From Anisus vortex (taxonomy: Eukaryota > Mollusca > Gastropoda > Planorbidae), in contig OX421506.1 of the NCBI GenBank assembly GCA_949126835.1, forward strand, positions 23,521,301 to 23,585,300: a DNA stretch of 64,000 nt. Direction: 5' to 3'. The notes beneath the pieces were generated by a model that saw only the letters and a list, made by a program, of their open reading frames with translations, made no database searches and was not told the origin of the DNA. Positions 32,647 to 45,031 of the stretch are shown here, in pieces. The stretch's first letter is position 1. Every line of letters begins with the position of its first letter. The position numbers were made by a program, and so were the translations under genes.

Positions 32647-33324
32647 GTAAATGCTAGGTAGCGTTCTACTTCATTTACCAATTAACTACTGAATGTTCTA
32701 TCTTCATATTTTACAGGCCTTTTTCATAAGAAAGTACGTGAAGAGATTTACAGTCTGACGTTAATGAATGGGAATTTCTATACGCTTGACGTGAAAGAAG
32801 TAGGCATAAAATGCTTTCCTTACATTATATATTTTATAACCATTATACTATTTAACACTTAATATTCAAACTATAAAGTTCTTATATAATTAAGGAATAA
32901 ACTTAAATTACAGTCCAGTTTCATGGTTCTTATACTAGTATTTAATACCTAATTCAATTGTGATTAATTAAACTGTAAACAATGGATTTCAATATTTAAA
33001 TTTGCTAAAAGAGTATTGAATTTAAAGGGAGACTACGAAATCATGCCGCTGCTGACGTCATTTGTAGTTCTGGGCATTCGTTAAGAGATGAATAACTCGT
33101 TGACCTCTGAAAAGGAAAAAGTTATTTCCCCTGTTTATAACATTGGTCCGTTTGCTTCTGGACTTATAATTTCCTGTCAGACAGTCACTTGTCAGAAGTT
33201 AACTCTTGGCGAGGCCGGCAGAGATAGAAATACCCAGGTGTCAATTGAAAAAATAATTGGTTTTAAGTTTAATCGCAGTCTTTCTTCCCCCCTCCCCCCC
33301 CCCCTCGCTACTGTCTCTCACGTT
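32647..33324. other. Intergenic DNA, nothing recognised
   Basis: AT-rich, ending in a C-rich run at about 33288-33304. No gene. Confidence 0.5.
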
Positions 33325-33338
33325 ATCTATCTATATAA

Positions 33339-33410
<72 letters not shown>

Positions 33411-33900
33411 TTTTTTTCTATCTATTTATATATCAATCTATCTATCCATCATCTCCATCCATCAATCTACAGATCTATCGATGTATTTTATCTATTTCTC
33501 TATATTTCTTTCAATCTACTCTATTGAAATATAAAAACAATATATCTCTCTGTCTGTCTTTCGATCTGTTTGTCTATTTATTTATTTGTCCATCTATCTT
33601 CAATTTATCTTTCTATCTATCTATTTGTCTATTTATCTAGTTGTTTATTTATCTATCTATTTATCTTTCTATCTATCTATCTGTCTATCTATCTATTAAT
33701 TTGTTTATTTATCGATCTATATATCTATCCATTCATTAATCTATCTTTATTCCATCGATCTATTCTCTTTCTAGCCTTCTATACAGAATCAATACATCCA
33801 TCCATCCATTCTCTCTTCCACCCATCCATTCACCAAACTACTCTTCCATTAATGCATCCACCAACAATCCACTCTACCATCTATCCAGCTCTAAACGATA
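33325..33900 (+). repeat. TATC microsatellite with (TA)n core
   Basis: TATC array, then (TA)n at about 33370-33410, then decayed TATC, TTTATC, GTCTATC and CATCCATC repeats. Long YLSI-rich frames are artefacts. Confidence 0.92.
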
Positions 33901-34349
33901 TACTTATATCCTCACTATATCCAATAAATAAAACAAAAAATTACATAAAACCCAAATCATATTTTAATATTGAATTATTATTTCAAAAATATACCTTTTT
34001 CTCCCAGAAGATTAATTGTTTTATTCTTTCAGTTTAATGCAATTAAAAACTCGTCCACTTTCTATTTCAAAATTTTAAAATGTAAAACTGTCTATATGAC
34101 GTCAGTAAATGGAACAAAAAGTAAAGTTACTCCTTAAAAAAAAATCTTTTGACAAGTAAGCCACTTATATCTTCATCTTCCCCCCAGGGACTTTCGAAAA
34201 AAACAACAACATAGAATTCACTCAGAACTTCTAAAGCCATGATTTAAGAATAAAAAGGAAATAATAGAAGGAATATACACAAATAAGATTTCAGAAAATG
34301 TCTATGTTTTAAAAAATATAGATATATGTTTTTTTTTTCTTAAAGGCTT
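33901..34349. other. Intergenic DNA, nothing recognised
   Basis: AT-rich; no supported feature. Confidence 0.5.
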
Positions 34350-34430
34350 TTAACCCTTCCCGTACCGACCTACTTCTATCTATGCTGCCTTCAGTTCCGC
34401 TATATACGCGCCCGGGACTGTTAGGGTTAA
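34350..34430. mobile_element. 81-bp piggyBac-type MITE, copy A
   Basis: Bounded by TTAA on both sides, with CCCTT-type inverted ends (TTAACCCTTCCCG...TTAGGGTTAA). The same 81-bp sequence occurs in opposite orientation at 59816-59896. TTAA targets and CCCT-like tips are piggyBac traits. Confidence 0.75.
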
Positions 34431-34695
34431 AATAATTTTTTTGTCCGACAGAATTTTTTTTTTTCTCATTGAGTTGAAGAAAACTATACAGTGAAAGTTT
34501 GTTATACGACGGAGTTAAGACACTTAATTAGACTGTATTTTTAAAAAGTAGGCCTATATATTATATTATAAGTTTGTAGAATATTTTCTTTTTGTGACTA
34601 TTAGTGTTTGAAATGATTATTTGAACGTTGCCCAATAATATATTTATTGGTGGACATTGTAATCATCTCTTGCATTGTATGTTGTTTTATTTACC
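34431..34695. other. Intergenic DNA, nothing recognised
   Basis: AT-rich; no supported feature. Confidence 0.45.
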
Positions 34696-34800
34696 TTATA
34701 TATATATATATATATATATCACACAGCACACACACATACATACACATTCTCTCACACACACAAACTCACACACGCAAATACACACACATATTCTCTCACG
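34696..34800 (+). repeat. (TA)n and CA-rich microsatellite
   Basis: (TA)n at 34699-34719 followed by ACACAC/ACATAC and CTCACACAC runs. Confidence 0.9.
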
Positions 34801-35620
34801 TACACCGTGCCCCTAATTACTCATTACGAAGCGTTTAATCCCTAAAAGGCAAATCGTTCTCCTTACATAACTAAAAAAAGGTTACGAATTAAAAAAAAAC
34901 AATTAATTTTTTAACATTTAGAATTTCACGCTAATAAAAAAAACATCACCACCAAAAATATTTGCTATGGGGTTATAGGAGCAGCTAGGTCATAAGCCAG
35001 AAATATGCATATTATACAAAAACGTTTTAAATGAACAATCTGTGTATTCAGTCGGTGAAAGGGAGTTTATCATTCAAGAATGGAGAGTCTTCAATGTCAG
35101 CCATTCCCGGATGTTATTTATAACTGCATGTTTTGAATTATGATTTGTTAAGATAACATATTATAAGATAGCCTAGAATATAACATTTGTAAGAGGGCCT
35201 GAAATATAATTTTAATAAGATTAAGATTTTAATAAGGTTTGAAAGTGGTGAAATGGGCTGAAAAATATAAACTTTATATTAGCTCGCCTGAAATATAGAT
35301 TTGATAAAATGGCCTTAAATACCATCTTGGTAAAATCGCCCAAATTTTAAATTTTCTAGATGTTAAAATGTAAACGTGAGCTTAGGATATACAATCGATA
35401 GGATGGCCTAAAATATAAACTTGATAAAATGGCCGAGAATATGATTGATCTCTGATTATAAAAGTCATAAAACATACAAGAAAAATACTTGTAAAAATAA
35501 CTTGAAATAAAAAAAAAACACTATATAATGATTGCCAATTGACAAGTCTTAAATATTATGCATGCATGAAGGTTGAAGTGTAAAACATTTCCGTTCCCAC
35601 TCGTTCATTTGATTCAAAAC
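34801..35620. repeat. Intergenic with degenerate ~35-bp repeat
   Basis: From about 35150 to 35450, the words TTGATAAAATGGCC and CTGAAATATAAA recur six or more times with drift, suggesting an old tandem repeat. The rest shows nothing. Confidence 0.5.
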
Positions 35621-35760
35621 ATGTCTGTGTGCTGCGTTACTGGTTGTACGAAAAGATGTAGTGGATTAAATTTTATTTCATTTCCAAAAGAAAACGATGG
35701 ATTGTGAATGTCAGACGTGAAGAATCACCTATTTATAATCCCAAGCTAATTAAAAAATAA
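35621..35760 (+). pseudogene. THAP zinc-finger fragment, frameshifted
   Basis: The ATG at 35621 opens a frame with the THAP start pattern: two Cys pairs (MSVCCVTGCTKR) and FISFPKE, stopping at 35706. Shifting frame at about 35698 continues the domain as a Trp (35698-35700) followed by IVNVRREE, then a stop at 35758-35760. THAP domains are C2CH zinc-binding DNA-binding domains found in animal regulators and in P-element transposases. The later C and H ligands are absent, and the FP-to-Trp spacing is too short, so some bases are lost. It is best read as a decayed exon or transposon remnant; a sequencing indel is a less likely alternative. Confidence 0.65.
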
Positions 35761-36382
35761 TTCGTTTTTCGTTTTTACAATCTACACATTGTGTTTTTTT
35801 TAATAACCAAGGACGCTACTCTTGACTAATTTATTTTATAAACAAAGTTAAATTTAACTTAACGCGACTAACACTTTGAGTATTAATTATCGCCTACTCA
35901 CTTTTGATGTTTAAAACGGATTCCTCATAACTAATCTTATAGCTTTTGTTTATTTCTAAAAGACCATAACTCGCTGTCGAGGTTGAAATCAATTAATTGT
36001 CAAACACCAGCACAAGCATGTTTTTTTGTTTATGGAAATGGCGGGAAATGGCACCGGAAGCTTATGATCTCTTCCATTTGAAAAGGTCACACCTCATTAA
36101 GACTTGTCAATAATGCAACAAAAACTACATGTACAATTTCACGAATAGCTAATTTTATGTTGAAGTAAATACAGCTCAAGATCCGCGCCATTACATTTGT
36201 TGTGACTTTGACATGAAAGTTGTGATGTTGGGATAAGATGTAGAAAAAATGCACTTAAAAAAAACAACAACTTAATTATTCTGTCAACGTCGATTTAACC
36301 AATGTCCAGTTTTTGGTTATGTCCGCTTCTATTATTCAAATGTCTTCATTTTGGTGTTTTGTTAATGTTACATATAGGGAGA
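35761..36382. other. Intergenic DNA, nothing recognised
   Basis: AT-rich; no supported feature. Confidence 0.5.
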
Positions 36383-36400
36383 TGTGGAGAGAGAGAGAGA

Positions 36401-36436
<36 letters not shown>
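36383..36436 (+). repeat. (GA)n microsatellite
   Basis: Almost pure GA dinucleotide run. Confidence 0.95.
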
Positions 36437-36438
<2 letters not shown>

Positions 36439-36800
36439 TGAAATGAAAAAAAAAGGCTGAAGAGAATAACTGGGAAGAATATAAAGATATAAATGTGGGC
36501 GAAGAATGATTAAGAATGGAAATGATAGTAAGTGATATTATATGATAGAAAGGCAACCAGATATACATGATTAAGAATAATGGACGCAGGTAATAAAGAT
36601 AATTGCAACTAACTAATTATTTATTCATCCATCTGTTTAAATATTCATCCATTATCTAAACATCATCCATCCATTTATCTAAAATAATAATATGAATAAT
36701 ATATTATGTATAAAGTGTACAGATTTTATATTACCTTTTTAAAAGATATGTTTTTGAACATATACCTACGGTCATCAGCTTCACATCTAATGAAAAAAAA
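36437..36800. other. Intergenic DNA, nothing recognised
   Basis: AT-rich spacer between the GA run and the 48-bp minisatellite, with a short CATCCATC patch. Confidence 0.5.
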
Positions 36801-37670
36801 TCTCAATTTCAGCGAGTTTAGTTGAGACGTTGCTGAACAATCGTATATTCTCAATTTCAGCGAGTTTAGTTGAGACGTTGCTGAACAATCGTATATTCTC
36901 AATTTCAGCGAGTTTAGTTGAGACGTTGCTGAACAATCGTATATTCTCAATTTCAGCGAGTTTAGTTGAGACGTTGCTAAACAATTGTATATTCTCAATT
37001 TCAGCGAGTTTAGTTGAGACGTTGCTGAACAATCGTACATTCTCTATTTCAGCGAGTTTAGTTGAGACGTTGCTGAACAATCGTACATTCTCAATTTCAG
37101 CGAGTTTAGTTGAGACGTTGCTAAACAATCGTACATTCTCAATTTCAGCGAGTTTAGTTGAGACGTTGCTGAACATTCGTATATTCTCAATTTCAGCGAG
37201 TTTAGTTGAGACGTTGCTGAACAATCGTATATTCTCAATTTCAGCGAGTTTAGTTGAGACGTTGCTGAACAATCGTATATTCTCAATTTCAGCGAGTTTA
37301 GTTGAGACGTTGCTGAACAATCGTATATTCTCAATTTCAGCGAGTTTAGTTGAGACGTTGCTGAACAATCGTATATTCTCAATTTCAGCGAGTTTAGTTG
37401 AGACGTTGCTAAACAATCGTATATTCTCAATTTCAGCGAGTTTAGTTGAGACGTTGCTGAACATTCGTATATTCTCAATTTCAGCGAGTTTAGTTGAGAC
37501 GTTGCTGAACAATCGTATATTCTCAATTTCAGCGAGTTTAGTTGAGACGTTGCTGAACAATCGTATATTCTCAATTTCAGCGAGTTTAGTTGAGACGTTG
37601 CTGAACAATCGTATATTCTCAATTTCAGCGAGTTTAGTTGAGACGTTGCTAAACAATCGTATATTCTCAA
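36801..37670. repeat. 48-bp minisatellite, 18 units
   Basis: Eighteen tandem 48-bp units beginning TCTCAATTTCAGCGAG (36801 to 37664, plus a 6-bp start of a nineteenth). Because 48 is a multiple of three, several frames stay open on both strands, giving spurious proteins of up to 344 codons. Variants (GCTAAAC, ACATTCG, CGTACAT) recur with a six-unit spacing (units 7/13 and 8/14). Confidence 0.97.
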
Positions 37671-37696
37671 TCTTTCCATACATCAGTAACAAAAAC

Positions 37697-37915
37697 GGTG
37701 GCCGAGCGGCAGCGCGTTCGGCTGGCATACCGAAAGTCCTGGGTTTGAATTCTGATGAGTACCTAACGTTAGTTGGGGTAAAATAAAGGCGGCTCGGCAT
37801 TGTATCGGCTACACAAGCCACCTAGTAAGCCGTGGCCACAGAAACTGGTGAACGCTGCTTCACCGGCCCTATGGATCAGTTTGGTCCGACGGGATACTAT
37901 ACTTACTTTGCTATG
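37697..37915 (+). mobile_element. tRNA-derived SINE, full-length copy
   Basis: Head GGTGGCCGAGCGGCAGCG (A box) and GGGTTTGAATTCTGATG (B box). Body with AAATAAAGGCGGCTCGGCA, then the conserved 3' region GTGGCCACAGAAACTGGTG and GATCAGTTTGGTCCGACGGG. The head resembles a class II tRNA such as tRNA-Ser or tRNA-Leu, which is an inference from the A box only. Confidence 0.88.
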
Positions 37916-38805
37916 TTCCAATATTAAAAGTCCAATTTCGGCCACACAGATTACTCCGCTTTTCCACCCCTCTTGAACCACCAACCGTTTAGTTCTAAAA
38001 ATTCCTTTCATGTACATTGAATGCCTACATTATCCCCAATCCCCCACTCTCGCCACTGATTTGTTTGAAATCCCCCACCCTCCCTCCATACATCCCTCAT
38101 TAGTCATCTCCCAGTGAGTAGTGGATGAGATGGCGATGGACGAGGTCGATGGGTGTTGAAGACGGAAGACCTGGGATCAAACACTTCTCCTGATCGATTA
38201 TACCATCAGTTTTCTTGTTGCCGTTGTTGTATTTTTTTGTTTTAGTGGGGAGGTGTTATTTATCCCTACAGCATGAAACTAGAACGTTGGTTTGATTCAA
38301 AATCATCGATCAATTGTGCACATACAAATCGTATGTTGTAAGTTGTAATATGGACTTTGGGGTTTATTTATACATTTAACTTACCAAATAAATTGTTAAT
38401 ACATTAGTTTTAGAGGTACGTCAGTTTATTTTTAGTATGGTCTTCTATTTGACGGGGTTTGGGTAAGATTGTGAAACGGGGGTAGGGAGGTCACACATAC
38501 CCTCGTAAAATATAAAAATAAATTATTTAACATTAATTAGACACGGCATAGCGCTTGGGTTGTCATTGCAAAGATCTCTGGTTCAAATCTATGTTAACGC
38601 CAGGGATCTTCTCTTAATATAGGGATAAAAAAAAAAGATAAGGGGGGAGGGGGAATTTAATTTGTACCAATTATTCGGCGTATATTTATGTCTAAATATT
38701 TAGCAGAATATGGTCAGAATAAATATTTTGATTAAGCTTTCTTTTAAATAAAGAAAACTACGGCCTTTTAATTCAACTTATGTCAATTAATGTCAACTTA
38801 TGTTA
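37916..38805. other. Intergenic DNA, no gene
   Basis: A weak tRNA-like B box (CTGGTTCAAATC) at about 38579 hints at another decayed SINE head. Otherwise nothing. Confidence 0.45.
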
Positions 38806-38892
38806 AATCTGTTTATCTATCTATATGTCTGTCTTTTTGTCTATCTATATATTTATATATCTTTATGTCTATCTATCTACCTATCTATTAAA
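38806..38892 (+). repeat. TATC/TGTC microsatellite, short
   Basis: Degenerate TATC and TGTC repeats. Confidence 0.8.
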
Positions 38893-39170
38893 CATACAAG
38901 AATAAATGACGTCTTTGATATCTGTTTTAGTACCCATAAATCCTTTTCGATTTTTTTCCCCATCATTCATGACGTACAAACCACGAGGGTGATCACGTGT
39001 TGACGTTCTGCGTGCATAAACCGGGCTAAACGTCGTGTGTCTTATGATTGCGAGAGATTGTTAACGCGTCAATCAAGCAGACGATGTAAGTTTTTCTTCT
39101 TTTTTTTTCTATACCGATTTCACACTGTAGGCTTTTTGAGCCCTTTTATTTCTGCCATGACCGGATGTGA
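38893..39170. other. Intergenic DNA, nothing recognised
   Basis: No supported feature. Confidence 0.4.
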
Positions 39171-39274
39171 GAAAATGAAAGAGTATTATTGGGTTTGAGC
39201 ATGTTAAAACTCAAGATAGAGAGAAAGAAATTAAGATAAAGAGGGAAAGAGAGAGAGAGAGGGAGGTAGAAGAG

Positions 39275-39316
<42 letters not shown>

Positions 39317-39665
39317 GAAGGTAGAAAAAGAAGAAGCAAGACGAACAAAGACTGACAGAATTGTGCTTAAAGAAAACTGTTGCGACAGAAAATTATAGAG
39401 AATATCGAAACATAAATAGGTAGAAAAGAAAAGAGTTACCTTGATAAAAAGAGAGATAGAGACAGAGAGATATAGCTCGAGAGAGAAATAGCAAAATGCT
39501 GGGAGAAAGACTGAGAGAAATGGAGACAGGTCTTCAATGAAAGAAAAGAAAGAGTTCAGAGAAATAGAGAAAGCGGATGAAAGAGATACAGAGAGAAATA
39601 AAGAAAAAAAAAGAATACGAAAGGGGACATTACTAAAGGGAAGAGAGAAAGAGAGAGAGATAATT
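39171..39665 (+). repeat. Purine-rich (GA) low-complexity tract
   Basis: About 500 bp of GA-dominated DNA with a purer (GA)n core at about 39275-39308. Confidence 0.85.
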
Positions 39666-40579
39666 AAACCATTTTAGTGGTTAAAATTGACAGATAAACA
39701 AAGAGGTGATATAAGTAAAAAAACAACAACTAAAACTAGAACAAGACGTATGTGAATTTCAACAACCTGACTAAATAAACATAGATCTATACTTAACACG
39801 AAATGCACATACAAAAGCCATCAGAATTCATTTTTTTAACACTTTGGTATGTGTGTATGACATGTTATAATAGTTTTTTTATACTGTATTTAGCATTGTC
39901 TCGATTGTTCATTTTTATTTATAGTAAATTTTAGAGTGCATATTTTTTTTGCGTCTTATTGTATAGATAGCTATTATTATGACTTAATGACACCAATGTA
40001 TTTTCTCGTAAACTCTACAACTTTATGGTACGCATTTTTTTTTTTTGCATTCTAAAAAACGTTGGGGAAAATCCATTCTAACACATTCTGCACCAAAGCC
40101 TACATGAAGCACGCACTGGTGTAGTTAGGGTTATTGTTATCTTTGCTTAGCTACAAGTAATCTACTTATTATTGTCCAGGGAAGTTGAATGCTATTATGG
40201 TACATAAGCTCAAGCATCAAATTCTTCTTTAAACATGCATCGAGTGGCTTGAGTATATTATTTCAAAGTGAAACACGCCCTGAACAAACAACAGAAGATC
40301 CGGATTTGTAACAACATCTACAAACACATCTAAACACACACACACACACCAACAAACACAAATTAATGTGACTCTCTGTTTAAATCTTAAACACACGTTT
40401 CTTGGAAAGCAAGGCCTTATTTTACAAGAACTAAAAAAACATCTTTTTAAAAATAGCACACGCTCACAAAAATACAACAGTATATCTCCGCCAGTTCCAT
40501 TAAGCACAGCTACCATCTTATTTATTATCCTGTCACTTTTGATTCCTGTGTCATGTGGTTTTAACTTTGACTTTTTCAT
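39666..40579. other. Intergenic DNA, no gene
   Basis: AT-rich, with a short (CA)n run at about 40335-40349. The open frames at 40229-40597 (minus) and 40368-40625 (plus) have no recognisable domain. Confidence 0.5.
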
Positions 40580-41328
40580 GGTAAAGAACAAACTCAAACT
40601 AACAATGCTAGGTATCTGGGAGTAATAATAAATGATAAGTTATCTTGGAACCCTCACATTGATGAAGTAATTAAAAAATCAAACAAAACATTAGGATTCA
40701 TAAAAAGGAACTTTTACAAATGTAATAAGAATATAAAACTAAAATGCTATCTCACATTAGTTAGGCCTATACTAGAATATGCAGGATCTGTATGGGACCC
40801 ATCAACTAAAGAAAACATTAAAAAATTAGAACAAATTCAAAAAAGAGCTGCAAGGTTTATAACTAGTGAATATTCCCAATTGAAGAGAGTAACACCATTA
40901 GTCAAATCACTAAACCTAGAAACACTAGAGGACAGAAGGGCAAAGAGTAAAGTAGTAATAATACATAAGGCATTAAACTCTAATTTAGAAATACAACCCA
41001 ATAACAATCTGTTGCAAAGCTCAGATAAACATAAAGACAAAAACACCTTCCTTGTCCCTTATGCGAGAACAAATGCATATAAGTACTCTTTCTTCCCGAG
41101 TGGCATTCGGGCATGGAATGGGTTGCCTGAACGAACCAGGAAAACCAATAACCTAACATCATTTAAAACATTAATACAAATGCAAGACTAGACTCGGACC
41201 ACGGATGAGCGTAGGACGCAATAATCTTCTTTATAGAAGGAGCGTCTGTAATGTATAAGATAGATAAGACCGACTTGGAGAGAACAAAACTAAAACCAAA
41301 ATGAAAGCCGAAGAATAAGTTTGGGCAT
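40580..41328 (+). mobile_element. CR1/Jockey-like LINE, 5'-truncated 3' end
   Basis: The plus strand encodes the C-terminal part of a non-LTR reverse transcriptase: RYLGVIINDKLSWNPHI, then LVRPILEYAGSVWDPS, IQKRAARFITSEYS and, at 41091-41133, the PSGIRAWNGLPE motif. The coding stop is at 41189-41191. Because the match starts in mid-domain, the copy is 5'-truncated. The 3' untranslated part (41192-41328) has the GACCACGGATGAGCG and GAAGGAGCG segment seen antisense at 10345-10700 and in the intron of the four-copy gene. A 22-G run follows at 41329. Confidence 0.85.
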
Positions 41329-41350
41329 GGGGGGGGGGGGGGGGGGGGGG
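41329..41350 (+). repeat. Poly-G run (22)
   Basis: Uninterrupted G tract, a possible assembly weak point. Confidence 0.9.
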
Positions 41351-41615
41351 AGCAGTTATTACTACGTCTGCTGTTTTACTTATGAGGTTTTACCAGACCT
41401 TCGAATCAGATGCATACATTAATTTTATTCACTCAGGCGAAATGCCTGTTGTTTCAATGTCGGATATTTTAAGTATGTGGCTGGTAGTAACTACTTCCGG
41501 ACGGTCCTCAAATGAATATTTCCGGTTATATAGCCGTCTGCTATATATAATTCTATTTTGTGAGGTTTTGCGTTCCAGAATAGTATGAAACACATAGTAG
41601 GGATTTCTGTCTTAA
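41351..41615. other. Intergenic DNA, nothing recognised
   Basis: No supported feature. Confidence 0.4.
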
Positions 41616-42060
<445 letters not shown>

Positions 42061-42522
42061 TGTGTTTTTATGAGAGAGCAAATGAAAGAATTAAATACAA
42101 CAGTATCTCCCAAACAGTAATTAACTATAAACTACAAGGAAAAAGAAAAGCCAACTCTTGTCGGTGCCAGACTCTCAGGAATCAGGCGACTATCAATCTG
42201 TCCGTATTGATCCAACCGTCTCCCTTAGCACTTGGACAGGTCATTCAGCTTGACCCACAACCCTCTCCCACACCCCACAAGCCGATCTTGACACTCCTCC
42301 CGAAACTACATACAAACTAAAAATAGAAAGAAATCGAACGCTAAATGTGTTTGTAATTATCGACAAATTCTGAAATCCAAGCTTAAATTTGAAAACTGCA
42401 AACTAACAAAAAAATTAAAATCCAGACTTTCGTTTCTAGTTTATGAAGCACATGTTGTTTTATTTGTTTTTAATCTTTCATAGAATAAGTTTTATGTTTA
42501 CTAACACCATTGTAAAATTATG
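42061..42522. other. Intergenic DNA, nothing recognised
   Basis: No domain or repeat family recognised. Confidence 0.45.
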
Positions 42523-42545
42523 CCCCCCCCCCCCCCCCCCCCCCC
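42523..42545 (+). repeat. Poly-C run
   Basis: Continuous C tract of about 23 bases followed by GCCCGCC. Confidence 0.9.
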
Positions 42546-42629
42546 GCCCGCCTCCAAAAGGAATGTAGGTATTTTCCGTTGTGAGATAGACGAATGTCCA
42601 TCCCATCATGATCAGAACCATTTCCATCC

Positions 42630-42710
42630 GTCTAATATCTATCCATCTATCTATCTATCTATCTATCTAGGCCTATCTATCTATAATAATAATAATAATA
42701 ATAATAATAA
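42630..42710 (+). repeat. TATC and (AAT)n microsatellites
   Basis: A TATC run, a TAGGCC interruption, TATC again, then (AAT)n. Confidence 0.9.
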
Positions 42711-43020
42711 GACTTGTATAGCGCATATCCCGTTGGAAACAGTTCTATGAGCTGTCAACAGTTAGTGCAGTCAAGGAATAAAAGACAAAAATGTATAAAT
42801 GAAAAATAATAAAATAATAAACTGTTAATTTAATAGGTGGGTTTTCAGCTGGCTTCTGAAGGTGTCCAAGGTAGGGCTCTGTCGAAGTTGTAGTGGTAGA
42901 GCATTCCATGCGTACGGGCTCACGTATGAGAATGCCCGTTCGCCAGCGGACACCAGTTACACACGAGGGATCTGAAGAGTTAGTGTATCAGAAGTCGAGC
43001 GGAGTGGACGGGATTGAGTA
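42711..43020. repeat. Dispersed repeat (TATAGCGC family), copy A
   Basis: Starts GACTTGTATAGCGCATAT just after (AAT)n. It includes GGTAGAGCATTCCATGCGTA and CACGTATGAGAATGCCCGTT, arranged like the repeat at 62495-62945. Non-coding; class unknown. Confidence 0.45.
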
Positions 43021-43094
43021 TAGAGCGATCTATCTATCTATCTATCATCTATCCATCCATCTATATATCTATCATCTATATATATATATCTAAT

Positions 43095-43145
<51 letters not shown>

Positions 43146-43146
43146 A

Positions 43147-43186
<40 letters not shown>

Positions 43187-43262
43187 ATATCTATATATCT
43201 GTCTATCAGTCTGTCTTTCTATATGTCTGGCTAACTATCTATTTATCTATCTATCAGTACGT
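43021..43262 (+). repeat. (TATC)n microsatellite
   Basis: TATC array with TATATC and TGTC interruptions. Confidence 0.95.
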
Positions 43263-44426
43263 AGAAATTACAGACCACTAAACTTAACAAGTAACAACTA
43301 ACAACAACATCAACAAATGAAGATGAAAGTGAGACCTAGTACTCTTAGGGACAACGTCAACCTTTTTACACTAACGACTTGGTACGGGAAAGCGTCAATG
43401 AGAGTCCGCCCAGAATTAACGGTTGGCTTGAAAAGCCTTTGTGGGAAAATGTCCCCCGTAGACAATTCGTGATGAAATAATCTAGTGGTGAACTCTTACA
43501 ATGGACCAAGCTAGTCTGAAATTGTACCCGCTAATTGTTCTGTTGAACAGGAGGCCAGCCTCTCTGCATTCAACTATTTTTTTTGTTTGTGATGTTTGAT
43601 TTGACGAGAACATAGAATAGGAAAACGAAAATTGTAATGAATATTATTATTATACATTTTTCTATCCTTTTTTTTTTCGTAAAAACTTGGTAATGTAATT
43701 TATGTTTAAATCATCGCATCCGCTCAAATGGTCGATTATATTAAACGCTAAACGAAACGTATAGGAATAATATAACCGAATTTGGACTAATGTAAATATT
43801 AGACTTATATTGCAAAAGTAACATAGTCAATAGTATGTAATAATTCAAAGTTAAAGATACAACGCAATAAATCTATTAAAATACCCCCCCCCAGCAAAAA
43901 AAAATAATTAATTTTCTTATTCTATATGCAAAAAACAAATGTTTATGAATTCTATTTCTTCTCTAGTGGCATCCGGGAATGTAATGTGTTAACTGAACAA
44001 ACGAGGGAAAAAGTACTTTGTCTTTTTAATTTACTGACAGTCCTGCGGCCTTATACAAGCCCAACAAATTAAAAAAAAAACAACAACAAAAAATATCTGC
44101 TAATGGTCGCACTTCAAATCCAACTGGCTAACCATCAACAACTTGTTAACGCGCGGGTAATCATTTTTTGACAAGAAGGACTCACTCCCTGAATAGAACA
44201 TTTTTATTATTTATTTTTTTTCTGAGCAAAAACAAATAAAAAAATAACAAACGACTAACAATAATAATAAAAAATATACGAATAGATTTTGATGTAGTTT
44301 ATAATGAATCAATTTGAATTTCATCAAATAACAATGTACTTGAGTATTTCACTCGAATAGTCATGTTTCCATAGTTTTAAATTGTCTTCTGGAGAAGTTT
44401 ATACTAATAAATTTTTTTACATCGTT
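43263..44426. other. Intergenic DNA, possible LINE scrap
   Basis: 43960-44010 (AGTGGCATCCGGGAATG...ACTGAACAAACGAGG) faintly resembles the end of the LINE coding region at 41098-41145. Otherwise no supported feature. Confidence 0.4.
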
Positions 44427-44472
44427 CGGATTTTGTACCGAATGTCCTGGGTTCAAATCCTGATCGATACAC
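44427..44472 (+). mobile_element. SINE head fragment (weak)
   Basis: The B-box-like GGGTTCAAATCCTGAT, with ACCGAATGTCCT upstream, resembles the SINE head at 37720-37760. Confidence 0.35.
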
Positions 44473-44944
44473 ACAAATATATTTAATTCGAACTTAAAGA
44501 CATTTCCAATATGTAGGCCTAATTATGTTTGAAGAGTTCTGTACTAATTTTTTGAATTTTTTGTAATTGATACTTCGCATAGCTTCGTTGCGGGCAAAAA
44601 GAACTTGTGTATTTGTTTGTCTGTACGTGTGTGTAAGTGTGTGTAACTCTCAACCTAGCCATTTTACATACAACCTGTGCTAGTGCATCACCATGTTGGA
44701 AAGATGACGCTAAGTGATAGCCTATACTCTATACCCTAATTCATACACACTACAGTGAAAACACACTTCTCCCGTCACCTCCTCCCTCTCCACCAACCAC
44801 AGGCCTGTTTAAAAACAAACAAACAAAATTTGCTAGTCTGTTAAAACATATAGATATAAGATTATTACCAGGATTAATCCTTCAGAACGTTAATTTTTAA
44901 TATTTCTTTTCATTATCCTGTCTTGGTGGTGGATTTTTTTAGAT
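44473..44944. other. Intergenic DNA, nothing firm
   Basis: Contains a GTGTGTGTAAGTGTGTGT run near 44625 and CTTCGTTGCGGGCAAA at about 44583. No gene. Confidence 0.4.
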
Positions 44945-44949
44945 TATTT

Positions 44950-45031
44950 CTGATTGTCTGCACCGTGGGTCGAACCCACGACGTCGAGCATGTGAGTAAA
45001 GCTCATTCTCGATTTTGCTATCCAGCCGCCT
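44950..45031 (-). other. tRNA-like sequence, probably a relic
   Basis: The reverse complement has a perfect T-arm (CGTGGGTTCGACCCACG) preceded by GGCTGGATAGC as an A-box-like word. As at 6741-6816, a full acceptor stem is not evident. Confidence 0.4.

Noticed and set aside
36787..37821. 344-codon and 318-codon frames over the 48-bp array
   Set aside because: Repeat-derived, open in several frames on both strands, with N-termini or C-termini in antisense SINE.
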